Assembly: GCF_014384765.1 (NCBI RefSeq)
Contig: NZ_JACRSP010000003.1
Span: forward strand, 344,059-408,058
DNA: 64,000 nucleotides
Direction: 5' to 3'
DNA from: Feifania hominis
GTDB lineage: Bacteria > Bacillota > Clostridia > Oscillospirales > Feifaniaceae
The translations under genes were made by a program, and so were the position numbers. The stretch's first letter is position 1; each line of letters opens with the position of its first letter. Under the pieces are notes generated by a model. It made no database searches. It was given only the letters and a program-made list of their open reading frames with translations, and was not told the origin of the DNA. Positions 56,665 through 63,914 of this stretch are shown here, in pieces.

Positions 56665-56865
56665 TTGAAAAATCGGCTGGAAGAGCTGCGCCGGGCGCGC
56701 GGTCTTCGCCAGGAGGAGCTGGCCGAGGCGCTCTCGGTCACACGGCAGACCATCGGCTCGCTGGAGAACGGGCGGTACAACCCGTCGATTCTGCTCGCGA
56801 TGAAGATCGCGCGCTACTTCAATCTGCCGGTGGAGGAAATTTTTATCTATGAGGAGGAGACTTAA
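56665..56865 (+). CDS. Small XRE-family regulator
   Basis: The 66-residue protein is one helix-turn-helix: NRLEELRRARGLRQEELAEALSVTRQTIGSLENGRYNPSILLAMKIARYF, ending in PVEEIFIYEEET. This is the short Xre form often paired with a membrane protein in Clostridia. The start is TTG at 56665, 7 nt after GGAGG. Its stop is directly followed by the ATG of the membrane protein gene, so they are one unit. Direct repeats overlapping its promoter suggest self-repression. Confidence 0.88.
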   Translation: MKNRLEELRRARGLRQEELAEALSVTRQTIGSLENGRYNPSILLAMKIARYFNLPVEEIFIYEEET

Positions 56866-57288
56866 ATGAAAAAGTGGAAGATTCCGCTGTTGGGGCTCGG
56901 TATGATTCTGGCCTGCGGCGTGTGTATGCTCGGGGTGTTCGTGGTGACGGGGGAGGCGCAGAAGACCCTCTCGGGGCTTCTCATCGGCGTGGGCGCGGGC
57001 GTATTCGGCGCGTGTTTTGCCAATTTGGTCACGGCGCTGGTTCAGGCGAAAAACCCCCAGTATGCAAAGCGGGTCGAAATTGAAAAGACCGATGAGCGCA
57101 ACCAGCGCATCAACACGCTCGCCAAGGCCAAGGCCTACGACGCGATGGTGACCCTCTTCGGGCTTCTGATGATCAGCTTTGTGCTCATGGGCGAGAGCAT
57201 GCGCGCGGTGCTTTTCATGGTGGGCGCCTATCTGCTGGTCACGGCGATTCACATTTTCTATGTGAGCCGGTTTTCCAAGATGCTATGA
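56866..57288 (+). CDS. Small membrane protein partnered with XRE regulator
   Basis: The 140-residue protein has four hydrophobic helices in two pairs (about residues 6-28, 35-58, 92-110 and 114-132). A charged cytoplasmic loop, KRVEIEKTDERNQRINTLAKAKA, lies between them and is a recurring motif of these XRE-linked membrane proteins. Function unknown; the pair often looks like a small stress or signalling module. The next gene overlaps by 4 nt. Confidence 0.7.
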   Translation: MKKWKIPLLGLGMILACGVCMLGVFVVTGEAQKTLSGLLIGVGAGVFGACFANLVTALVQAKNPQYAKRVEIEKTDERNQRINTLAKAKAYDAMVTLFGLLMISFVLMGESMRAVLFMVGAYLLVTAIHIFYVSRFSKML

Positions 57289-57704
57289 CCGCGGCGCAGA
57301 GACCCGGTGACGCGCCGGATTTCCAGCAGATCTGCGAGCGTGTGAGAAACCCGCTCTTTGAGAAATTCTGCGGGGAGCTCTGCGGGCGCTACGGTGCCGC
57401 CCCGCGGATTGAATACAGCCGGTGCAGCATGGAGCCGGGGTGGAATGTCAAATTCAGAAAGGCGGGCCGGGCGCTGTGCACCCTCTACCCGCGCGAGGGC
57501 TGGTTTACGGCCATGGTGGTCATCGGCCGGCGCGAGCTGGCCGAGGCCGAAGCGCTGCTTGAGAGATCACACAGCGGGCTGCGCGAAATTTTTGAGCGAA
57601 CCCGCGAGGTCAACGGACAGAGATGGCTCATGATTGACCTGGAGGACGACGGCGAGCTCTGCTGCGATGCGCTGCGGCTCATCGAGATCAAAAGCCGCTG
57701 CTGA
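57285..57704 (+). CDS. DUF3788-like protein
   Basis: The 139-residue soluble protein matches the general form of DUF3788: a helical N-terminus (FEKFCGELCGRYGA), YSRCSMEPGWNVKFRKAGRALCTLYPREGWFTAMVVIG in the middle, and a C-terminal RWLMIDLEDDGELCCDALRLI. Its function is unknown. It overlaps the end of the membrane protein gene by ATGA, so it is third in the XRE unit. Confidence 0.7.
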   Translation: MTAAQRPGDAPDFQQICERVRNPLFEKFCGELCGRYGAAPRIEYSRCSMEPGWNVKFRKAGRALCTLYPREGWFTAMVVIGRRELAEAEALLERSHSGLREIFERTREVNGQRWLMIDLEDDGELCCDALRLIEIKSRC

Positions 57705-57740
57705 CGGGGAAAGCGCGAAGCGGCACATGTTTAAAAGAGA

Positions 57741-57775
57741 AGAGAGAGCGGCAAAAGCCGCTCTCTCTTGATTTT
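57741..57775. terminator. Bidirectional terminator
   Basis: AGAGAGAGCGGC (57741-57752), loop AAAA, GCCGCTCTCTCT (57757-57768), followed on plus by TGATTTTTC and on minus by TCTCTTTTAAAC. It separates the convergent DUF3788-like gene and the hypothetical gene ending at 57802. Confidence 0.85.
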
Positions 57776-57801
57776 TCTAACTGTTGCCTTGTAAGATCTC
57801 T

Positions 57802-58251
57802 TTATAGATGAATCCACAGTGCTTGAAGTTCATGCTCTCTGTTTAGACAAGCAATAGCATTATCAAGAAACTTAATATTCAGCCATCCGCCATAAGGTCT
57901 GCTGTCTCCAACGCAAAACCAACCCGTGTCGGAATCATAATAGCTTTTCCACGGCGATGCACTGTCATCCAATTGCCATGTGCCATAATCGTAGTCTTCT
58001 TCTAATTTTAAAGCACATTCTTTCACATCCACAGGCGCCTCTAATTTCTTTCGAATCCATGAGGTGCTCGGCGACAACCCGTATACCTGATTGGCGCACA
58101 TATCCGTTGTTTGAAAGCCAATCTGTATATAGGCTATCTGTAATGTAATATCCGAATGTACCTCTGGCGATGTATCCATCCCTTTTTCATCTTTGTTATA
58201 GAATACTCGATTTTTTATCTGATTTTTTACTGCAGCATTCAACTTTGCCAT
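57802..58251 (-). CDS. Hypothetical protein, probable immunity protein
   Basis: The 149-residue soluble, Trp- and Asp-rich protein (TWQLDDSASPWKSYYDSDTGWFCVG, YGGWLNIKFLDNAI) has no known motif. Its DNA is much richer in A and T than the genes on either side. It lies 9 nt after a short reading frame that looks like the tail end of a polymorphic toxin and has that frame's orientation. Small acidic, Trp-rich genes in this position are usually immunity proteins. That reading is inference from context. Confidence 0.55.
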   Translation of the reverse strand: MAKLNAAVKNQIKNRVFYNKDEKGMDTSPEVHSDITLQIAYIQIGFQTTDMCANQVYGLSPSTSWIRKKLEAPVDVKECALKLEEDYDYGTWQLDDSASPWKSYYDSDTGWFCVGDSRPYGGWLNIKFLDNAIACLNREHELQALWIHL

Positions 58252-58260
58252 TATTAAACC

Positions 58261-58413
58261 TCATTTCTTTACAAAATTAAAATGAACAATTGTATTGGTA
58301 TCTAAGTCAATCACTAATTGCCACACTCCCTGAGCACCTCTGAAAGAGCCAGGTACTTCCCATCGAACTCCATTCGATAAAGCGCGATCTTTTATGGGCT
58401 GTCCGGCTTGCAT
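58261..58413 (-). pseudogene. Short frame resembling a polymorphic-toxin C-terminus
   Basis: The 50-codon frame starts at ATG 58413 (GGAG 5 nt upstream). After a basic stretch it reads PGSFRGAQGVWQLVIDLDTN and then TIVHFNFVKK. The pattern of a Gly-x-Trp strand, acidic turn, TNTIVHFNF and a basic end is what I associate with the last 50 residues of Rhs/CDI-type toxin domains. No delivery module or toxin body precedes it: upstream is tRNA-Ser. So it is probably a remnant left with its immunity gene. It is also possible that it is a small expressed protein. Confidence 0.4.
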
Positions 58414-58476
58414 TTTCGCTCCGATGAATCCTCGCTCTGCCGACGGCAGAGCAGTCTCTCGCCCTTGTCTCTCCAC

Positions 58477-58511
58477 AAAAAACAGGCCGCCCCTTTGGGC
58501 GACCTGTTTTT
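58477..58511 (-). terminator. Terminator after tRNA-Ser
   Basis: Minus strand: ACAGGTCGCCC, loop AAAG, GGGCGGCCTGT, then TTTTTTG (58511-58477). One G-U pair; it lies immediately after the CCA end. Confidence 0.88.
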
Positions 58512-58602
58512 GGCGGAGAGAGAGGGATTCGAACCCTCGGTGGGGTATTAGCCCACACACGATTTCCAATCGTGCGCCTTAGACCAGCTCAGCCATCTCT
58601 CC
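58511..58602 (-). tRNA. tRNA-Ser (GGA)
   Basis: The 92-nt minus-strand gene opens GGAGAGATGGCTGAGC. The anticodon loop ATTGGAAAT carries anticodon GGA, and there is a long variable arm (GTGTGGGCTAATACCCCAC), as in serine tRNAs. GGTTCGAATCC gives the T-loop, and the acceptor strand TCTCTCC is followed by G and an encoded CCA. It reads UCC and UCU codons. Confidence 0.97.
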
Positions 58603-58632
58603 ATAGCTGCTTGTCCAATTTGCGACTAGATA

Positions 58633-58661
58633 ATAATACCAGACCAAGGCCCGGTTGTCAA
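58633..58661 (-). promoter_or_regulatory. Sigma-A promoter of tRNA-Ser
   Basis: Minus strand: TTGACA (58661-58656), 17 nt, TATTAT (58638-58633), with TGG before the -10, about 30 nt upstream of the tRNA. Confidence 0.8.
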
Positions 58662-58676
58662 CGGTTTTTCGGGTTT

Positions 58677-59228
58677 TCACAGGGGCTGCGCGATCTCCGC
58701 GGCCACTTCCCGGGCGAGCGCTTCAAGCTCCTGCGGCATGCCCTGATCGGTGTTGGCCAGAACCCGGCAGCCCATCTGCCGGGCCTCCCAGAGATTCGCG
58801 ACAAACTTCAGCGTCAGAAGATTCGCGGCGGTCTCCGCTTCGGCGACGGCGCTGCCCGCCGTGATGAGAAAATAGATCTTCTTCCTCTTTTCCACTCTGC
58901 GCCCGCGGCCGTAGGTCTGTGTGAAGCGCGGCTGCATGCGGTCGATGACCGCCTTGAGCGGGGCCGGAATCGAGTTGAAATAAATCGGATAGGCCACCAG
59001 AATCAGATCGGCCGCCTCGAGCGCCGCCGTCAGGCCGTCCATGTCGTCGCGCCGAAAGCACGCGCCCGTTTTGTCACACGCGCCGCACCCGATGCAGGGC
59101 GACACCGCCATGTCATAGGCGTCAAACCGGTCGACTTCGGCGCGCGGATACTGCCCGAGCACCGCGTCGAGCAGCCGCGCCGTGTGGCCCGCCCGCCGCG
59201 GCGAGCCGAAGAGAACACAGATTCTCAT
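58677..59228 (-). CDS. Flavodoxin-fold NAD(P)H-dependent oxidoreductase
   Basis: The 183-residue protein has the flavodoxin-like FMN site MRICVLFGSPRRAGHTARLLD at the start and PCIGCGACDKTGACFRRDDM, the Cys-rich loop of iron-sulfur flavoprotein/WrbA-like reductases. LILVAYPIYFNSIPAPLKAVIDR binds the flavin ring. Probably a cytosolic FMN reductase of unknown electron acceptor. It starts 9 nt after the pyrB stop, with GAGGG upstream of ATG 59228, so it may be read from the pyrB promoter. Confidence 0.8.
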   Translation of the reverse strand: MRICVLFGSPRRAGHTARLLDAVLGQYPRAEVDRFDAYDMAVSPCIGCGACDKTGACFRRDDMDGLTAALEAADLILVAYPIYFNSIPAPLKAVIDRMQPRFTQTYGRGRRVEKRKKIYFLITAGSAVAEAETAANLLTLKFVANLWEARQMGCRVLANTDQGMPQELEALAREVAAEIAQPL

Positions 59229-59236
59229 AGAGTCCC

Positions 59237-60319
59237 TCACAGTGTCGCGCTGTGGTCGCAGTACTCGCACAGCAGATTCGCCGGATTTTCCGCCGGGCGC
59301 TTGAAGCGCTGCGGCAGATAGAGCTCGTGGTTGGTGATGCAGCGCGGGTTGCGGCACCGCAACCCGTCCACATTCGAGCGCGGCGGCTGCGGCTCATAGC
59401 GCGCGCCGTCCTGCGTGAGCAGATAGAGCAGCGCCATGCGCACATACATGCCGTTTTCGGCCTGCTTGAAGTAGATGCACCGGCTGTCCTCATCGACTTC
59501 GTCGGTGATCTCGTCGATCTTCGGCAGCGGGTGCATGACGATCAGATCGCGCGGCGCGAGCGCCATCTTGGCCCGGTCGAGAATGTACTTGCCCGACTGC
59601 TCGTGATACTCCTCGTCGCTCGCGAAGCGCTCCTTTTGAATGCGCGTCATGTAGAGCACATCGAGCTCGCCGATGCAGTCCTCGATGCGGTCGACCTCGG
59701 TGTAGCGGCAGCCCGACGCCTCGAGCTCCTCAATGGTGTAGGCGGGCAGACGCAGCTCCTTGGTCGAAATCAGCGTAAAGCTGTTGCCCGGAAAGCGGAT
59801 CAGCGCCTTGATCAGCGAGTGGACTGTGCGCCCGTTTTTCAGATCGCCGCAGAAGCCAACCCGGTTGCCCTCGAGGCTGCCGCGGTACTGCTTGATGGTG
59901 AGAAGATCGGTCAGGGTCTGGGTCGGGTGCATGTGGCCGCCGTCGCCGGCGTTTATCACCGGCACGCGCGAGTAGAGAGTCGCCGCCATGGCCGCTCCCT
60001 CGAGCGGGTGGCGCATGGCGATGGCGTCGACGTAGTTTGCCACGGTGCGCACGGTGTCCTTGAGATTTTCTCCCTTTGACACCGAGGAGTTGTAGGGGTC
60101 GGAAAAGCCGATGTAGCTGCCCCCGAGGCGCAGCATCGCGGCCTGAAACGAAAAGCGGGTGCGCGTGCTGGGCTCAAAAAACGTGGTGCCGAGCACCTTT
60201 CCCCGGCAGACGTCGGCGTAGTCGAGCGGCCGCTCGATCATCTGCGCCGCCGTGCGGCTGATCTGCTCCCAGTCGGAGAGGGGCATGTCCCCAAAATCAC
60301 AAAGATGTCTGCTCTCCAC
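59237..60319 (-). CDS. pyrB: Aspartate carbamoyltransferase fused to a PyrI-type zinc domain
   Basis: The 360-residue protein has a complete catalytic chain: FFEPSTRTRFSF (carbamoyl-phosphate loop, STRTR at 51-55), GDGGHMHPTQTLTDLLT, GDLKNGRTVHSL and MHPLPKIDEI. After about residue 305 comes a linker and a zinc ribbon, CRNPRCIT and LLCEYCDHS, the four-cysteine site of the PyrI regulatory chain. The nucleotide-binding part of PyrI is absent. It makes carbamoyl-aspartate in pyrimidine synthesis. I chose the GTG at 60319, 7 nt after GAGGGGG; ATG 60337 is the alternative. Confidence 0.9.
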   Translation of the reverse strand: MESRHLCDFGDMPLSDWEQISRTAAQMIERPLDYADVCRGKVLGTTFFEPSTRTRFSFQAAMLRLGGSYIGFSDPYNSSVSKGENLKDTVRTVANYVDAIAMRHPLEGAAMAATLYSRVPVINAGDGGHMHPTQTLTDLLTIKQYRGSLEGNRVGFCGDLKNGRTVHSLIKALIRFPGNSFTLISTKELRLPAYTIEELEASGCRYTEVDRIEDCIGELDVLYMTRIQKERFASDEEYHEQSGKYILDRAKMALAPRDLIVMHPLPKIDEITDEVDEDSRCIYFKQAENGMYVRMALLYLLTQDGARYEPQPPRSNVDGLRCRNPRCITNHELYLPQRFKRPAENPANLLCEYCDHSATL

Positions 60320-60350
60320 ACAGTTACCCCCTCGCATTTCTCTTCTTACT

Positions 60351-60379
60351 ATCTTACCAGCCGGGGGCTCAAAAAACAA
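60351..60379 (-). promoter_or_regulatory. Candidate promoter of pyrB
   Basis: Minus strand: TTGTTT (60379-60374), 17 nt, TAAGAT (60356-60351), with TGG before the -10. No PyrR-type attenuator hairpin is visible in the short leader. Confidence 0.5.
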
Positions 60380-60402
60380 CAGGCACTTGGCCGCGATTTC
60401 GA

Positions 60403-60438
60403 CAAAAGTAAAATCCCAAAAGGATTTCCTTTTGGGAT
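60403..60438 (-). terminator. Terminator of the SASP gene
   Basis: Minus strand: ATCCCAAAAGG, loop AAAT, CCTTTTGGGAT (60438-60413), then TTTACTTTTG. Confidence 0.85.
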
Positions 60439-60461
60439 CTTTACCAACTGTATATGCTCAA

Positions 60462-60641
60462 TTAGGAGTTCATAGCTTTTTCGATCATCTTTTTGACCAT
60501 CTCGCCGCCGATGGAACCGGCCTGCTTGGAAGTCAGATCACCGTTGTAGCCCTGCTTCAGAGTGACGCCCACGGCGCTGGCCGCCTCGGTCTTATATCTG
60601 TTGAGAGCCTCTTTGTTCTTGCTGTTGGTGCTGTTAGCCAT
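60462..60641 (-). CDS. Alpha/beta-type small acid-soluble spore protein
   Basis: The 59-residue protein was read directly from the sequence. MANSTNSKNKEALNRYKTEA is followed by the two SASP signatures: the helix with ASAVGVTLKQGYNGDLTSKQAG, which contains the germination-protease-type region, and GSIGGEMVKKMIEKAMNS. These proteins coat DNA in the forespore and protect it from UV and heat. It is a single-gene unit with GGAGATGAAAACGAA upstream, a forespore-type promoter candidate and a terminator. Strong evidence that the organism makes endospores. Confidence 0.95.
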   Translation of the reverse strand: MANSTNSKNKEALNRYKTEAASAVGVTLKQGYNGDLTSKQAGSIGGEMVKKMIEKAMNS

Positions 60642-60687
60642 TTCGTTTTCATCTCCTTTACTTTTGTTCTGGGTGATTGCCCATTCC

Positions 60688-60716
60688 TAGTATCACCGCG
60701 CAGTCAAAACGTATGT
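60688..60716 (-). promoter_or_regulatory. Candidate sigma-G promoter of the SASP gene
   Basis: Minus strand: ACATA (60716-60712), 17 nt, GATACTA (60694-60688), close to the forespore consensus GHATR, 17-18 nt, CATWMTA. It lies about 47 nt upstream of the start and overlaps the 3' end of the tandem-OB gene. Confidence 0.45.
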
Positions 60717-61306
60717 ATGGAATTTTCTGGTTTTTGAATCGCTCTGATCAGCGATGCGGAAACCTCCAGCGCGGTGTGCTGTTGTCCGTCCGCTTTCCGG
60801 GTGTATTCCCGGCTCTGAATGCGCCCGGTGAGCTCCACCTCGTCACCCACGCGAAGAAGATTTGCCCGCCGGGCCATGCTCTCCCAGCAGATCACGGGCA
60901 GATAGTCGCTGCGGCCGCCGGGCCGGCTCACGGCGAGAAGCAAGTCGGCGATCTGCCGCCCGGCCGGGGTCTCTCTGAGCGCCGGCGCGCGGCAGAGCCA
61001 GCCGCGAAGCGACACGCGGTTTTCATAGACAAAGGGCTGCGCCGCGGGCTGCACACGGTCGGGGTAGACCTGTAAAATCAGCCGTGAGCGGCCGTCCTCG
61101 CGCCGGTTCTGTGAGCCGAAGCGGCCCTCCACCGTCAAAACGTCGCCCTTGCGCGCCGCGTGTTCGAGCAAAACGGGCACGCGGTCGACAGCGCCGCTTC
61201 GCCGCTCGACAGAGAGCGCGCAGAGAAAACCGCCCCGGCAGGGCGCCGGCGGTTCGGCCACCCGGCCCGTCAGGCGGCAGCGGTTTGCGCTTTGAAAATT
61301 TGTCAT
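60704..61306 (-). CDS. Tandem OB-fold protein related to SSB
   Basis: The 200-residue protein consists of two SSB-like OB folds. The first (about 5-92) has NRCRLTGRVAEPP, FLCALSVER, and GDVLTVEGRFGSQNRR. The second (about 93-195) has NRVSLRGWLCRAPALRETPAG, DYLPVICWESMARRANLLRVGDEVELTGRIQSREYTRKADG and ALEVSASLIR. Ordinary bacterial SSB has one OB fold and an acidic C-terminal peptide; here there are two and no such tail. It probably binds single-stranded DNA. It is the last gene of a pdaB-led operon. Confidence 0.78.
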   Translation of the reverse strand: MTNFQSANRCRLTGRVAEPPAPCRGGFLCALSVERRSGAVDRVPVLLEHAARKGDVLTVEGRFGSQNRREDGRSRLILQVYPDRVQPAAQPFVYENRVSLRGWLCRAPALRETPAGRQIADLLLAVSRPGGRSDYLPVICWESMARRANLLRVGDEVELTGRIQSREYTRKADGQQHTALEVSASLIRAIQKPENSIHTF

Positions 61307-61315
61307 AGTCGCCTC

Positions 61316-61867
61316 CTACAGAAGATCGGCCAGCCCCAGCGCGGCGCAGGCCGCGCAGAACGCGAGCACCTCGTAGTAGTCCTCCCCCACGGGGACGGGC
61401 ATCACAATGTCCTGCTCGCCCACCTCGTGGCCGCGCAGATCGGCAAAGGAGCGCGAGATGCACACCGTCGCCTCGTCGGTCGCGACCGACGAGTAGGTCA
61501 GCGTATCCTTGCCGGTCATCCCGCAGGAGATGGTGTGTAGCCCCCGCTCCGAGAGCATGGCGAGAGCCTGCGCGTTTTTGCTGTCCACCACAGCGATGCC
61601 GTCGGCGGCGCCGGTGAGCGCGGCTGTGACCACGCGCGGCTCCACGCGGTTTTTCACCACCACAAGATCCTTCGGAAAGGCCGCAAGGCTCTGCCCGTCG
61701 TCGCCGTCATAGATCAGATAGTCGATGCACGCGAGCCCCTCGCGCGGCACGCGGAAGCCGTCGTCCGTCAGGTAGAGAAACTGCTTTTCGTGCCCGCTTA
61801 AAAAATCCAGAAGAAGCCTGCCGATTTTTTGATCCGCCCGCCTGCCAACGAGCAAAATGGTCTTCAA
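61316..61867 (-). CDS. Unknown protein, MurE-like in patches
   Basis: The 183-residue protein has a Rossmann-like start (MKTILLVGRRADQKIGRLLL) and several short strands (YLIYDGDD, LVVVKNRV, GIAVVDSKNAQALAMLSERGLHTISCGMTGKDTLTYSS). The last of these resembles loosely the nucleotide-binding part of Mur ligases, but there is no P-loop and the protein is far too short. No membrane segment. Start is TTG 61867, 5 nt after GGTGAG. It lies between pdaB (6 nt) and the tandem-OB gene (9 nt). Function unknown. Confidence 0.6.
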   Translation of the reverse strand: MKTILLVGRRADQKIGRLLLDFLSGHEKQFLYLTDDGFRVPREGLACIDYLIYDGDDGQSLAAFPKDLVVVKNRVEPRVVTAALTGAADGIAVVDSKNAQALAMLSERGLHTISCGMTGKDTLTYSSVATDEATVCISRSFADLRGHEVGEQDIVMPVPVGEDYYEVLAFCAACAALGLADLL

Positions 61868-61873
61868 ACATTC

Positions 61874-62665
61874 TCACCCGGCCTTATTTTCAGATTCACT
61901 GTTCAGTATCTGCATTCCGGCGTGATCTATGTAATAATTGTCCTTGTAAATCAGATCGTTGATGAGAACGAATTCATAGCCGTCCGCCTGAAGCGCCTCA
62001 ATGACTCCGGGCAGCGCCGCGGGCGTGTTTTTCGCCGCGTTGTGAAAGAGCACAATCGAGCCGGGCTTGACCTTGCCGGTCACACGCTTGACAATGTCGG
62101 AGGACGGCGGGTCTTTCCAGTCGAGCGAGTCGACGTCCCACTGGATGACATAGTGGCCGACCTCTTTGGCCGTCTCGAGAACCGAGTTGCTGTAGTCGCC
62201 GTAGGGCGGGCGGATGAGGTTGCTCTTCTTGCCCGTGACGGCCTCAATTTTGTCGGAGCAGTCGGTGATCTCCTTTGCGATCTGGTCGCGCGAGAGCTGC
62301 GGCAGATGGGCGTGGGTCGACGAGTGGTTTTGGATGTCGTGCCCCGCGTCGGCGAGCGCCTTGACCGACTCGGGGTACTTGTCGACCCACTCGCCGACGA
62401 CAAAGAACGTCGCCTTGACGTTGTACTTGCCGAGAATGTCAATGAGCATCTGCGTGTCCTCGTTGCCCCAGGCCGCGTCAAAGCTGATGGCGACCTTTTT
62501 GGTCTCGCCCACATCCACATTGTAAATGGGAATCTGGCGCTTTTCGGTGGCGGCCGCAATAAAATTCAGGGTGTTCCTGTAATTGATGCCGAAAAACAGC
62601 ACCAGACACAGCGCGATCACCGAAAACGAGCCGAGCATCTTTTTCGTCACAACAAACACTTTCAT
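61874..62665 (-). CDS. PdaB-like polysaccharide deacetylase
   Basis: The 263-residue membrane-anchored enzyme has one N-terminal helix (about 11-30) and a NodB domain. Its motifs are VAISFDAAWGNEDT (motif 1, metal Asp), NHSSTHAHLPQLS (motif 2, metal His pair) and RPPYGDYSN (motif 3). DVDSLDWKDP and VLFHNAAKNT come near the end. It removes acetyl groups from peptidoglycan sugars outside the cell. The form is that of sporulation protein PdaB, needed for lasting spores in B. subtilis. It heads a three-gene operon. Confidence 0.88.
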   Translation of the reverse strand: MKVFVVTKKMLGSFSVIALCLVLFFGINYRNTLNFIAAATEKRQIPIYNVDVGETKKVAISFDAAWGNEDTQMLIDILGKYNVKATFFVVGEWVDKYPESVKALADAGHDIQNHSSTHAHLPQLSRDQIAKEITDCSDKIEAVTGKKSNLIRPPYGDYSNSVLETAKEVGHYVIQWDVDSLDWKDPPSSDIVKRVTGKVKPGSIVLFHNAAKNTPAALPGVIEALQADGYEFVLINDLIYKDNYYIDHAGMQILNSESENKAG

Positions 62666-62909
62666 AAGCTTCCCTCACACCGCGAACCCGCGGCGCCGCG
62701 TTTGCGGCAGCGGCGCGCCAATACTACTGATAATACCTATTCCCGAAAAAGGCGCATTATGTGACGACATCTTGTCTTTTTTCAAAAATTTTAGGTGTTG
62801 TCCTCGTAAAATGGGACATGTTTTTCGACACCGCCGCGCAATTGTCACTTTTTTCTTGCCCCGGTTCTGTGATAAGATAGAGAAAACCGAACGCAAAGGA
62901 GCAATTCGT

Positions 62910-63752
62910 ATGACGCAGACGACCAATACGCTGATCACATCCGACGGCGCAAAGCTCTATTTCAAACGGTTTCTGCCCGATGGGCACCCGCGCGCGCTGC
63001 TGTGCATCGTGCACGGGCTCGGCGAGCACATCGACCGCTACACCCGCATGGCCGAGTTCTACACGGCCCAGGGCTTTGCCGTCTTCGGCATCGACAACCG
63101 CGGCCACGGCCGCACCCAGGCCCCCGGCGGACCCGGTCACGCCGCGCCGCGCCGCCTCGTGCTCGACGATGTGGCCCTCGAGCTGCGCACCATGAAAAAG
63201 GAGTATCCCGATCTGCCCGTGTTTCTCTACGGCCACAGCCTCGGGGGCAACATCGTGCTCTCCTACCGTACGCTGCGCGGCGACATGGTCGACGCCTATG
63301 TGGTCACGTCGCCCTGGCTCATCCTCGCGCAGCCGCTCTCAAAGCCAAAGGAGCTCGGCGGCCGGCTGCTGGCAAAGCTCAAGCCCGCCGCGCCCATAGA
63401 GACCGGGCTTGACGCCGCCGGCATCTCCACCGTCCGCGACGAGGTCGAGCAGTACCGCCGCGACCCGCTGGTACACGGCAAGATCTCGGCGCTCACCGCC
63501 ATGGAATCGCTGGACCTGGCCAAAGAGATGCTCGCCCGCGCGGGTGATATCCACTCGCCGATTCTGCTCATCCACGGCGACAGCGACCCCATCTGCTCGG
63601 TTGAGGGCTCGCGCCTCTACGCGAAGAACTCGGGGGACTGGCTGCGCTATGTCGAGTTCCCCGGCGTGCGCCACGAGGTCCACAACGACACCTCCCGCGA
63701 AACGCTCTATGAGACTGTGCTCGCCTTTCTCGAGGAGCACATCAAGAAATAG
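62910..63752 (+). CDS. Alpha/beta hydrolase, monoacylglycerol-lipase-like
   Basis: The 280-residue hydrolase has the lysophospholipase/monoglyceride-lipase fold: the oxyanion HG motif in LLCIVHGLGEHIDRY, GIDNRGHGRT, the nucleophile elbow FLYGHSLGGNIVLSY (Ser about 112), the aspartate in LLIHGDSDPICS, and the histidine in GVRHEVHND. No signal peptide. It probably cleaves monoacylglycerols or lysophospholipids. ATG 62910 follows AAAGGAGCAATTCGT. It is divergent from the pdaB operon. Confidence 0.88.
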   Translation: MTQTTNTLITSDGAKLYFKRFLPDGHPRALLCIVHGLGEHIDRYTRMAEFYTAQGFAVFGIDNRGHGRTQAPGGPGHAAPRRLVLDDVALELRTMKKEYPDLPVFLYGHSLGGNIVLSYRTLRGDMVDAYVVTSPWLILAQPLSKPKELGGRLLAKLKPAAPIETGLDAAGISTVRDEVEQYRRDPLVHGKISALTAMESLDLAKEMLARAGDIHSPILLIHGDSDPICSVEGSRLYAKNSGDWLRYVEFPGVRHEVHNDTSRETLYETVLAFLEEHIKK

Positions 63753-63765
63753 CGTCACATTGTAT

Positions 63766-63797
63766 CCCCCCTCTCTTTCGAGAGGGGGGAATTTTCA
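63766..63797 (+). terminator. Terminator after the alpha/beta hydrolase
   Basis: CCCCCCTCTC (63766-63775), loop TTTC, GAGAGGGGGG (63780-63789), followed by AATTTTC; the T-tract is weak. Confidence 0.7.
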
Positions 63798-63863
63798 TAT
63801 ATAGGAGAAAAGAAGTAAGCAAAGGTAACAAAAAGGAGGCGGGGAATTATAGAATAATTCTAA

Positions 63864-63900
63864 CTCATGTGTTACGATATTATTAATTCTAACACATGAG
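63864..63900. promoter_or_regulatory. Inverted repeat before the last gene
   Basis: CTCATGTGTTA (63864-63874) and its exact complement TAACACATGAG (63890-63900), 15 bp apart, in an AT-rich stretch directly upstream of the ribosome site of the last gene. The halves also lie within a direct repeat of AATTCTAAC plus CATG. It fits an operator for a dimeric regulator. Confidence 0.55.
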
Positions 63901-63914
63901 GAGGAATGTGGAAT

